A program made the position numbers and the translations under genes. Under the pieces are notes generated by a model, which was not told the origin of the DNA, did not search any database, and saw only the letters and a list, made by a program, of their open reading frames with translations. Below are positions 1 through 4,188 of a stretch of DNA of 5,001 nucleotides, in pieces. Origin of the DNA: CAVQGF01 sp045807945 (GTDB taxonomy: Bacteria; Acidobacteriota; Terriglobia; Terriglobales; Acidobacteriaceae); NCBI GenBank assembly GCA_045807945.1, contig JBJMGI010000107.1, forward strand, positions 1 to 5,001, given 5' to 3'. Numbering within the stretch: the first letter of the stretch is position 1; every line of letters starts with the position of its first letter.

Positions 1-2
1 AC

Positions 3-233
3 GCCCGTCAACAACCGCCGCGGCAGCAGCGTCGAGGGCAACCGGCTCCTTCGCAGCGTCAGCCGGCGGCGGGCGCGCCGAAGCAGCAGCCATCCGGACA
101 GCGGCGACAGCAGCCCCGAAAGGATTCGGGGCAGTCCGTTGGCGGGCAGGCGCGGCCACAGACTGCGATGCGGCAGCCGAGTCAGGCTGCACATTCACCT
201 TCGCCCCGGCCTAACCTGCCCGCCGCACCTTGA
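3..233 (+). CDS. C-terminal tail of a Gln/Pro/Arg-rich protein (5' end outside window)
   Basis: The frame starting at base 3 is open from the window edge to a TGA at 231-233 and gives 76 residues. About 17 are Gln and 15 are Pro, with many Arg, Ala and Ser. The tail is low-complexity, with recurring QQP, RQQ and QPS patterns, no hydrophobic segment and no recognisable domain. It ends in an SPRPNLPAAP-like sequence. Extended, disordered tails of this kind occur on secreted or envelope proteins in soil bacteria, but the domain that would identify this one lies outside the window. The frame was preferred because it runs up to the next gene with a gap of only 6 bp, as in an operon. The other two plus frames are also partly open here (one reads as an Ala-rich stretch ending at 212), so the frame choice is probable rather than certain. 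No function can be assigned. Confidence 0.55.
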   Translation, partial: ARQQPPRQQRRGQPAPSQRQPAAGAPKQQPSGQRRQQPRKDSGQSVGGQARPQTAMRQPSQAAHSPSPRPNLPAAP

Positions 234-239
234 ACTCGA

Positions 240-736
240 ATGCTTAAAGCATTCGCTAGTTCGATGCGGTTCCTGATTTGCGCGTCCTGCCTGATCGCCG
301 GTTCAGCGAGGTTGTCTGCCGATACCCAGCAGGAACAGCCAAACGGTGCAGCGTCGAAGCCGGTAGCAGTGAGGACGCGAAGGAAATACTAAGACTCGAG
401 AGGCTCCTGCAAGATTCATGGTTGAAGCATGATGTCGCAGCGGTCGGTGCGATCGTGGCAGATGATTTCGAGTCCTGGTCCCTCAAAGGAAAGCGGCACG
501 TCAAAGCTGACCTTCTCAAGTCAGTAGAGAAAAACAGAGAAGAGGCCACAAGGGGTGGACGACGAAAAAGTGCGCGTCTTCGGCGATACTGCCATTTATA
601 CCGCGCGGATCACCGACACAGCCAAGGACGGGAGCGGCGAAACTTCGAGGCCACAACAGTGGTCACGGCGCTATTTCTACGCCGGAACGGCAAATGGCAG
701 ATGGTGCAGAACCACGACAGCTTGATCCAGAAGTAG
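240..736 (+). pseudogene. Secreted DUF4440/SnoaL-like (NTF2-fold) protein, frame broken three times
   Basis: Read piecewise, this is a typical secreted DUF4440 protein of about 150-165 residues. ATG 240 (or ATG 264) opens a signal peptide: MLKAF, a hydrophobic core FLICASCLIAG, and a cleavage site near LSA-DT. That frame stops at 390. From roughly 355-372 the protein continues one frame over with the first helices of the NTF2-like cone (ILRLERLLQDSWLKHD, then VADDFESW). At 552-555 a run of four G shifts it back, giving VDDEKVRVFGDTAIYTARIT, the usual DUF4440 strand pair. Near 640-645 it shifts again to FEATTVVTALFLRRNGKWQM, the last strands, and ends at TAG 734-736. The shifts amount to one missing, one extra and one missing base. 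DUF4440 proteins have a small hydrophobic pocket and mostly unknown substrates, so no function is claimed. Either the gene is a recent pseudogene or the assembly has indel errors. The domain identity is secure; the gene's status is not. Confidence 0.72.
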
Positions 737-758
737 AGACTCGCGAGATTCGACAGCT

Positions 759-1250
759 ATGAACGCCGATTTCTTTGCTTCGCTTGGACAGATCATCAGC
801 GCGATCGGCGTGATTGTTTCGGTCCTTTACCTCGCGCACCAGGTGCGCGATAGCGCCCGCGCGACACGGCTCCGCGCCATGCGCGACATGTCAGGCGCGT
901 TTAACCGTTGGCTGCAATCGATCGCCGACAACCCCGAGCTTGCCGCCTTGTACTACCGGGCAATCCATGACTATAGCTCAATCAAGGGCCCGGACATTGT
1001 GCGCTTCAGTGCGCTGATGGATCAGATGTTTCGGATCTACGAGGAGATGTACTTTCAGAATCTGGAAGGTCACCTCGATCGGCGGGTATGGCAGGGGTTC
1101 GAGGCGCCGATGCGGGACCTGAGCGCCTACCCGGGCATCCAGGCGTGGTGGCGCTCACGGTGCCACTGGTTTAGCGAAGAGTTTCGCACATTCATCGAAG
1201 GCCATCTCGAGAAGCAGAACAACAAGCAGCTTTATCCGGAGAACAGTTGA
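759..1250 (+). CDS. Single-pass membrane protein, widespread uncharacterised family (163 aa)
   Basis: ATG 759 to TGA 1248-1250, full length. Residues 8-26 form one membrane helix (LGQIISAIGVIVSVLYLA). A basic, polar helical segment follows (HQVRDSARATRLRAMRDM), and the rest is soluble and rich in aromatic residues, including RIYEEMYFQNLEGHLD and near the C-terminus PGIQAWWRSRCHWFSEEFRTFIE. From memory, this arrangement matches a common family of hypothetical proteins in proteobacteria and acidobacteria. They share an N-terminal 'IVSVLYLAHQVR'-type anchor and a conserved WW...F..EFR...I end, and no function is known to me. The positive residues after the helix suggest that the bulk of the protein faces the cytoplasm. 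It starts 22 bp after the broken DUF4440 gene on the same strand and may share its transcript. No strong Shine-Dalgarno sequence precedes the start. There are no catalytic motifs, and I make no functional claim. Confidence 0.85.
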   Translation: MNADFFASLGQIISAIGVIVSVLYLAHQVRDSARATRLRAMRDMSGAFNRWLQSIADNPELAALYYRAIHDYSSIKGPDIVRFSALMDQMFRIYEEMYFQNLEGHLDRRVWQGFEAPMRDLSAYPGIQAWWRSRCHWFSEEFRTFIEGHLEKQNNKQLYPENS

Positions 1251-1318
1251 GAGCTGCGGACTAGTGGAAGAATCACGAGCAGTCGCGGAGTGCATAACAC
1301 TTACCACGAAGTAGACCA

Positions 1319-1429
1319 ATGAGACTGCCGCTCACGCTACTCACAGCTATCCTCTTCGGAGCTAGAACAACAGTAGATTGGGCGCGGCCGCCGACCTCGG
1401 CTACAGAATGGCGGCTGTCTCCGACTTAG
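1319..1429 (+). CDS. Possible 36-codon ORF or gene remnant with a signal-peptide-like start
   Basis: ATG 1319 to TAG 1427-1429 encodes 36 residues beginning MRLPLTLLTAILFGA. This resembles the positively charged and hydrophobic parts of a short signal peptide, followed by a polar stretch ending WRLSPT. No good Shine-Dalgarno sequence is visible (bases before the start: gaagtagacca), and nothing recognisable follows. It occupies most of the 180-bp gap between two converging genes. It could be a truncated secreted protein, a tiny exported peptide, or chance. The signal-like N-terminus is the only support. Confidence 0.18.
   Translation: MRLPLTLLTAILFGARTTVDWARPPTSATEWRLSPT
1397..1424. other. 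Imperfect hairpin between converging genes
   Basis: Bases 1397-1406 pair with 1415-1424: four pairs, a CT/CT internal mismatch, then four pairs, with an 8-base loop. It sits just past the 3' end of the minus-strand HNH gene (1431) and about 150 bases past the end of the plus-strand membrane-protein gene, where a shared terminator would be expected. No T-run follows on either strand, so a classical intrinsic terminator is not supported. It may be a weak RNA structure or chance. Confidence 0.2.
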
Positions 1430-1430
1430 C

Positions 1431-2045
1431 CTAACTGCCAGGCTGCGCTACGGCGGTCGCAGTAGCTGGGGAGCTTGCAGGCGCGGTTGTATCAATGAGA
1501 CCGGCGTCGCGGAAACGGCCGAGTTCGAAGCCCTGGCGCTGACCGAACGAGGCGCTCTTTGCCCGGTTCAGTTTCATGGGCATTAGCTCGAGATTGGCCA
1601 GGACGTTGTCGAGCTGAGGATAAAGCGCACGCGGCACGATGTGATCGACGCTGAGGGTATCGCCGGCATAGGGCCCGTTCTTCACGATGGCGCATCTGCC
1701 ATGTCGCATGTGTTCCATGCCTTCATCGTCGGTGCAGCCCAGCTTGGTCGCGATATCAACATTGCGCAGCATGGCCGCCGTGGTGAGACGACCGCGCTCG
1801 TCGTTCCAGCCGAGGCGGTTCATGACGTCGTCCATAATTTCTTCGGGCGGTTTCCCCTCGCGCCGGCCGGTCTCCAGCCAATAGGTGATTTTCTGCACGC
1901 GTGGATTAGCGCCGCGTTCGCCGAGCGTGGCGAGCTTCGCCGGGTCGGCCAGCGAAACAATGATGCCGGCGACGTCGGCAGCGCAGCAAACCGCAGCCGA
2001 GGCGATGAGTAGACAAAGGACGTAACGGAGGGAGCGGTGCACCAT
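1431..2045 (-). CDS. Secreted HNH-endonuclease-domain protein (204 aa)
   Basis: The chosen start is the ATG at 2045-2043, because it opens directly into a signal peptide (MVHRSLRYVLCLLIASAA, cleavage near A22/A23). An in-frame GTG at 2081 would put 12 extra polar residues in front of it. No lipobox is seen. The mature protein has a helical region (residues 25-100) and then an HNH core: GPYAGDTLSVDHIVP with D134 and H135 as the DH pair, followed by LDNVLANLELMPMKLN with N151 and N160, then RAKSASFGQRQ. This matches the 'VDHI-P ... NL-L-P-LN--K' signature of HNH (beta-beta-alpha metal) nucleases. C104 and C118 lie just before the core and could form a disulphide after export. A short Ala/Pro/Ser/Thr tail ends the protein. 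The family predicts metal-dependent DNA cleavage; export suggests periplasmic or extracellular action on DNA, perhaps scavenging. No partner or immunity gene is adjacent. The domain is clear; the activity is inferred. Confidence 0.85.
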   Translation of the reverse strand: MVHRSLRYVLCLLIASAAVCCAADVAGIIVSLADPAKLATLGERGANPRVQKITYWLETGRREGKPPEEIMDDVMNRLGWNDERGRLTTAAMLRNVDIATKLGCTDDEGMEHMRHGRCAIVKNGPYAGDTLSVDHIVPRALYPQLDNVLANLELMPMKLNRAKSASFGQRQGFELGRFRDAGLIDTTAPASSPATATAVAQPGS

Positions 2046-2105
2046 GGAATTGTTCCGGGAAGGGGGGCGAGCAAATAGCACGCCTCTGCGCGAAGCGCGA
2101 CGGGT

Positions 2106-2131
2106 ATTTTACGTCATGTTCAGATGAACAT
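2106..2131 (-). promoter_or_regulatory. Possible promoter with overlapping operator upstream of the HNH gene
   Basis: On the minus strand a TAAAAT hexamer (2111-2106, 5 of 6 matches to the -10 consensus) lies about 60 bases before the HNH start codon. Directly upstream of it, at 2116-2131, is ATGTTC-AGAT-GAACAT, a perfect 6-bp inverted repeat around a 4-base spacer. That is where a repressor would block RNA polymerase between -10 and -35. No good -35 hexamer is visible. The half-site resembles LexA-type half-sites (GTTC/GAAC), but their orientation is reversed relative to the Bacillus-type GAAC-N4-GTTC box, so no regulator is named. The repeat is directly visible; the promoter role is inferred. 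Confidence 0.35.
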
Positions 2132-2166
2132 TCGGCCGCACTGGCGGGACTTAACAATCAGGAACA

Positions 2167-2180
2167 GAGGCAATTGCCTC
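2167..2180. repeat. Perfect 14-bp palindrome GAGGCAATTGCCTC
   Basis: A fully self-complementary 14-mer with no spacer. By simple counting, a perfect 14-bp palindrome is expected about 0.3 times in 5 kb, so it is mildly notable. It lies 12 bp before a possible small plus-strand ORF and about 120 bp upstream of the HNH start on the other strand. It could be a homodimeric regulator site or a short hairpin in RNA. No copy elsewhere in the window was noticed. Confidence 0.45.
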
Positions 2181-2192
2181 AAGGGCGTCCCG

Positions 2193-2297
2193 ATGTGGAA
2201 AGAATTTCTTGCTGTTTCAGCCGAAGAGACGCTCGGCGCCGCGCTGCCCTTTCAGGTGGCCGGCTGTATCGCACGTTCCGACGAGAACCGCGGGTGA
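2193..2297 (+). CDS. Possible 34-codon small ORF with a Shine-Dalgarno-like sequence
   Basis: ATG 2193 to TGA 2295-2297 gives 34 residues beginning MWKEFLAVSAEETLGAAL and ending ARSDENRG. An AAGGG at 2181-2185, 7 bases before the ATG, is a plausible ribosome binding site and better than those of most long genes here. The 14-bp palindrome lies just upstream. The peptide has an amphipathic look and one Cys, but no family is recognised. It could also be the remnant of a longer gene or a chance ORF. Confidence 0.22.
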   Translation: MWKEFLAVSAEETLGAALPFQVAGCIARSDENRG

Positions 2298-2416
2298 CAG
2301 GGCTTTAAATCCTGGCCCGCATGTGTGCGCTCACTCCGCGACCGCGGGTATGTAATGACAGCACACGACGATACACCGACTCGTACGACGGCGTTGCAGA
2401 ACCGCTAGTTACGCCA

Positions 2417-2821
2417 TCACGATGGCTTGGCGTTATACTGCGCGTCACTGACCTGCTCCATCCATTCTACGACTTTCCCATCGAGCTCTTCCTGAATAGC
2501 AATGTGAGTCATAGGTGTGCCTGGCGCCGCGCCGTGCCAGTGTTTCTCGTTAGGTGTAAACCAAACGACATCGCCGGGCCTGATCTCTTCAATCGGGCTT
2601 CCTTCCCGCTGCACCCATCCGCATCCGGCGGTCACGATCAGCGTCTGACCTAACGCGTGCGTGTGCCAGACCGTGCGCGCGCCCGGCTCGAAAGTCACGC
2701 TGGCGCCGCGAGCCCTCGCTGGCGGTTGCGCTTCGAATAACTGATCGATGCGCACCGTGCCGGTAAACCAATCAGGCCGTCCCTGCTCGGACGGTTGCGA
2801 ACCACTTCGTTTGATTTCCAT
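2417..2821 (-). CDS. Manganese cupin, (R)-hydroxynitrile lyase (GtHNL)-like, 134 aa
   Basis: The ATG at 2821-2819 is chosen because the protein then begins MEIKRSGSQ, like its relatives, and because the preceding gene ends 2 bp upstream. It is a single-domain cupin. Motif 1 is GARTVWHTHALGQTLIV (residues 48-64) and motif 2 is PGDVVWFTPNEKHWHGAAP (82-100). The predicted metal ligands are H53, H55, Q59 and H94. From memory, these are the same residue numbers as in the manganese-dependent cupin hydroxynitrile lyase of Granulicella tundricola, and A40, V42 and Q110, which line that active site, are also present. That enzyme cleaves or forms (R)-cyanohydrins such as mandelonitrile, but many close relatives have no known physiological substrate. 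It is cytoplasmic, with no signal peptide. It is probably co-transcribed with the EncFtn-like gene. The family assignment is firm; the in vivo reaction is uncertain. Confidence 0.9.
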   Translation of the reverse strand: MEIKRSGSQPSEQGRPDWFTGTVRIDQLFEAQPPARARGASVTFEPGARTVWHTHALGQTLIVTAGCGWVQREGSPIEEIRPGDVVWFTPNEKHWHGAAPGTPMTHIAIQEELDGKVVEWMEQVSDAQYNAKPS

Positions 2822-2823
2822 CG

Positions 2824-3138
2824 CTAGTCTGCGTGCTCTTCCGCTTCGTCGCCTTCCTTCACGATATCGCCGCTCGTAAAGAGGACCCCCTGCGCAATTT
2901 CCCGCCAGAGTGGTTTCGACCGCAGCAGCCATTCCAAGTCCATCGAAAAGTGTTTCATCTCCTCCTTCTGCGCATTCTGCATAATCGCGCGTGCACTCTT
3001 GTCCTTCTCGATAGCAATGCGCTGCTCGTACCAGTTAATTGCCTCCGCCTCTTCCGAGAGTGAGACGATCATGCGCGCGAAGGTGCGCGTCTTGTCCGGC
3101 AGCTCGTCGGCCGGTTCGTGATATTGTTCAAAGCCCAT
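2824..3138 (-). CDS. Encapsulated-ferritin (EncFtn)-type ferritin-like protein, 104 aa
   Basis: ATG at 3138-3136, TAG at 2826-2824. The protein is two antiparallel helices: residues 14-45, with IVSLSEEAEAINWYEQRI, and 47-75, with NAQKEEMKHFSMDLEWLLR. A short third helix, WREIAQGVLFTSGDI, follows. Compared from memory with Rhodospirillum rubrum EncFtn, the ferroxidase ligands E32, E62 and H65 correspond to E30, E60 and H63 here. Entry-site E31 and E34 correspond to E29 and E32, and W38/Y39 to W36/Y37. EncFtn oxidises Fe(II) as a ring-shaped decamer and normally delivers iron mineral into an encapsulin shell. Here the protein ends in an acidic GDEAEEHAD tail with no recognisable Gly/Leu/Lys-type targeting peptide, and no shell gene follows. 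A cupin gene starts 2 bp downstream instead. A weak GGAAA site (about 3147-3143) precedes the start. An iron-binding half-ferritin is well supported; its cellular role is open. Confidence 0.87.
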   Translation of the reverse strand: MGFEQYHEPADELPDKTRTFARMIVSLSEEAEAINWYEQRIAIEKDKSARAIMQNAQKEEMKHFSMDLEWLLRSKPLWREIAQGVLFTSGDIVKEGDEAEEHAD

Positions 3139-3265
3139 GCGTTTCCATAACGGCGCATGCCGTTCGTCGCAACCTGCCGCCTCTGATCGGGAGGCTGCAT
3201 AGCCGCTGAATATTGCGCGATTTATTGGCTCGTCTTCAGCTCACCCCCGGCACACGCTCGCCAGC
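3139..3265. promoter_or_regulatory. Divergent intergenic region between ferritin-like and methyltransferase genes
   Basis: These 127 bp separate two genes that are transcribed away from each other, so promoters for both are expected here. The region includes the inverted repeat listed at 3149-3164, a weaker GCCTC-N7-GAGGC hairpin (3179-3195), and an AT-richer patch at about 3208-3228 that could hold promoter elements. No -35/-10 pair convincing enough to name was found on either strand. Confidence 0.4.
3149..3164 (-). promoter_or_regulatory. Inverted repeat AACGGC-N4-GCCGTT just upstream of the ferritin-like start
   Basis: Perfect 6-bp arms around GCAT, placed 10 bases before the ATG of the EncFtn-like gene. 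It lies next to its weak ribosome binding site, so it could act as an operator or as an RNA hairpin that limits ribosome access. It does not match a Fur box, which is AT-rich, so iron control through Fur is not supported by this site. Function is inferred from position alone. Confidence 0.35.
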
Positions 3266-4081
3266 ATGAGTAATCCTAACAAAGCGCTTTGGGAGAAAGG
3301 CGATTTTACTCGTATCGCTGCAACGATGCGGGAAAGCGGCGATGCGCTGGTGCAACGGATCGGCATCAGCAAAGGCCAGAAGGTGCTGGACCTCGGCTGT
3401 GGCGACGGTACGACAGCAATTCCTGCCGCGAAACGCGGTGCCGATGTGCTTGGCGTAGATATCGCACGGAATCTCGTCGAAGCCGCCAGACGACGTGCGG
3501 CGGCTGAAGGTCTCGACAATTGCCACTTCGAGGAAGGCGATGCTTCGGACCTGGAGCAGTTGCCGGATCATACCTTCGACCTGGTCATGAGTATCTTCGG
3601 AGCGATGTTCGCGCCGCGGCCATTCGACGTCGCAAAAGAGATGGCCCGCGTAACGAAGCCTGGTGGCCGAATTGTGATGGGAAACTGGATACCTAACGAC
3701 CCGACCCTGGTAGCGCAGATTCTTAAGATCAGCTCTGCCTACACACCACCGCCGCCGGAAGGCTTTGTTAGCCCAATGAGCTGGGGCGTCGAGAGCAATG
3801 TGATGGAGCGCTTCGGCGCAGCGGGAATACCTGCAGACAGGATCTCATTCGAGCGCGACACTTTTACATTTAACTACTCTGGCACACCCGCCGGCTTCGT
3901 GGATGAATTCAGGAAATACTACGGACCGACGATGAACGCGTTTGAGGCTGCGGAGAAAGATGGTCGCGCAGCCAGGTTGCAGGAGGAGCTGGAAACTCTC
4001 TTTGCCGCGAAAGCCACCACGTCGGCGCAAGGCATGACTTCCATTCCCGCGACCTTCCTCCGCGTGACCGTCACCGTCTGA
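3266..4081 (+). CDS. Class I SAM-dependent methyltransferase (UbiE/COQ5-like fold, 271 aa)
   Basis: ATG 3266 to TGA 4079-4081, full length. The SAM-binding Rossmann core is clear. Motif I is VLDLGCGDGT (residues 40-49). An acidic residue ends the second strand (VLGVD65) and would hold the ribose. GDASDLEQLP (91-100) is the adenine-side loop. HTFDLVMSIFGAMFAP (102-117) follows motif II, and KPGGRIVMGNW (131-141) is the post-motif III strand. The C-terminal 110 residues form a lid with Pro-rich and aromatic segments (YTPPPPEGFVSPMSWG, FVDEFRKYYGP) that would determine the substrate. The N-terminus KALWEKGDFTRIA resembles small-molecule methyltransferases that begin with a 'W..GDF..IA' helix. 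It is cytoplasmic, with no membrane segment. The acceptor substrate cannot be read from the sequence, and no biosynthetic cluster surrounds it. No clear Shine-Dalgarno sequence is seen. It diverges from the ferritin-like/cupin unit. Confidence 0.92.
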   Translation: MSNPNKALWEKGDFTRIAATMRESGDALVQRIGISKGQKVLDLGCGDGTTAIPAAKRGADVLGVDIARNLVEAARRRAAAEGLDNCHFEEGDASDLEQLPDHTFDLVMSIFGAMFAPRPFDVAKEMARVTKPGGRIVMGNWIPNDPTLVAQILKISSAYTPPPPEGFVSPMSWGVESNVMERFGAAGIPADRISFERDTFTFNYSGTPAGFVDEFRKYYGPTMNAFEAAEKDGRAARLQEELETLFAAKATTSAQGMTSIPATFLRVTVTV

Positions 4082-4188
4082 TCGGCGTGTTCGGCGGTTG
4101 ATAAGGGACCGGTAGGCTACGCTCCACTGGGCCGCTGCCGCTGATCCGCTGAAGTTGCAGTCTCGAGGTTGCTCCGCAGATTAGATCG

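Larger units (their letters stand above)
2046..2416. other. 371-bp gene-poor stretch with several short inverted repeats
   Basis: This stretch separates the start of the HNH gene from the end of the cupin gene, both on the minus strand. It must hold the HNH promoter and the 3' end of the cupin transcript. I see an inverted repeat at 2116-2131, a perfect 14-bp palindrome at 2167-2180, a smaller one (AAGAA-T-TTCTT) at 2200-2210, and a possible 34-codon ORF at 2193-2297. The part from 2298 to 2416 shows nothing I can support: no terminator with a T-run and no recognisable protein in any frame. Confidence 0.5.

Noticed and set aside
1641..2012. Plus-strand ORF of 123 codons opposite the HNH gene
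   Set aside because: It lies entirely within the minus-strand HNH gene, which has a signal peptide and a clear HNH signature. The plus-strand translation shows no motif, so it is a shadow.
2116..2131. Possible LexA (SOS) box
   Set aside because: The half-sites are GTTC-N4-GAAC, the reverse of the Bacillus-type GAAC-N4-GTTC, and not the direct GTTC-N7-GTTC of alphaproteobacteria. It is kept only as an unnamed operator candidate.
2287..2349. Direct repeat ACCGCGGGT at 2287-2295 and 2341-2349
   Set aside because: Only two copies of 9 bp, 54 bp apart, in GC-rich DNA. There is no third copy and no link to a gene start, so chance is likely.
2321..2653. Plus-strand ORF of 110 codons over the end of the cupin gene
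   Set aside because: More than two thirds overlaps the well-supported cupin on the other strand, and its translation has no recognisable family or start signal.
2822..2932. Upstream extension of the cupin to position 2932
   Set aside because: It would add 37 Arg-rich residues overlapping the ferritin-like gene in another frame. Cupin relatives begin at MEIKR, matching the ATG at 2821.
3236..3571. Minus-strand ORF of 111 codons over the methyltransferase start
   Set aside because: It overlaps the SAM-binding motif region of a clear methyltransferase. The protein looks random, and the divergent layout explains the region better.
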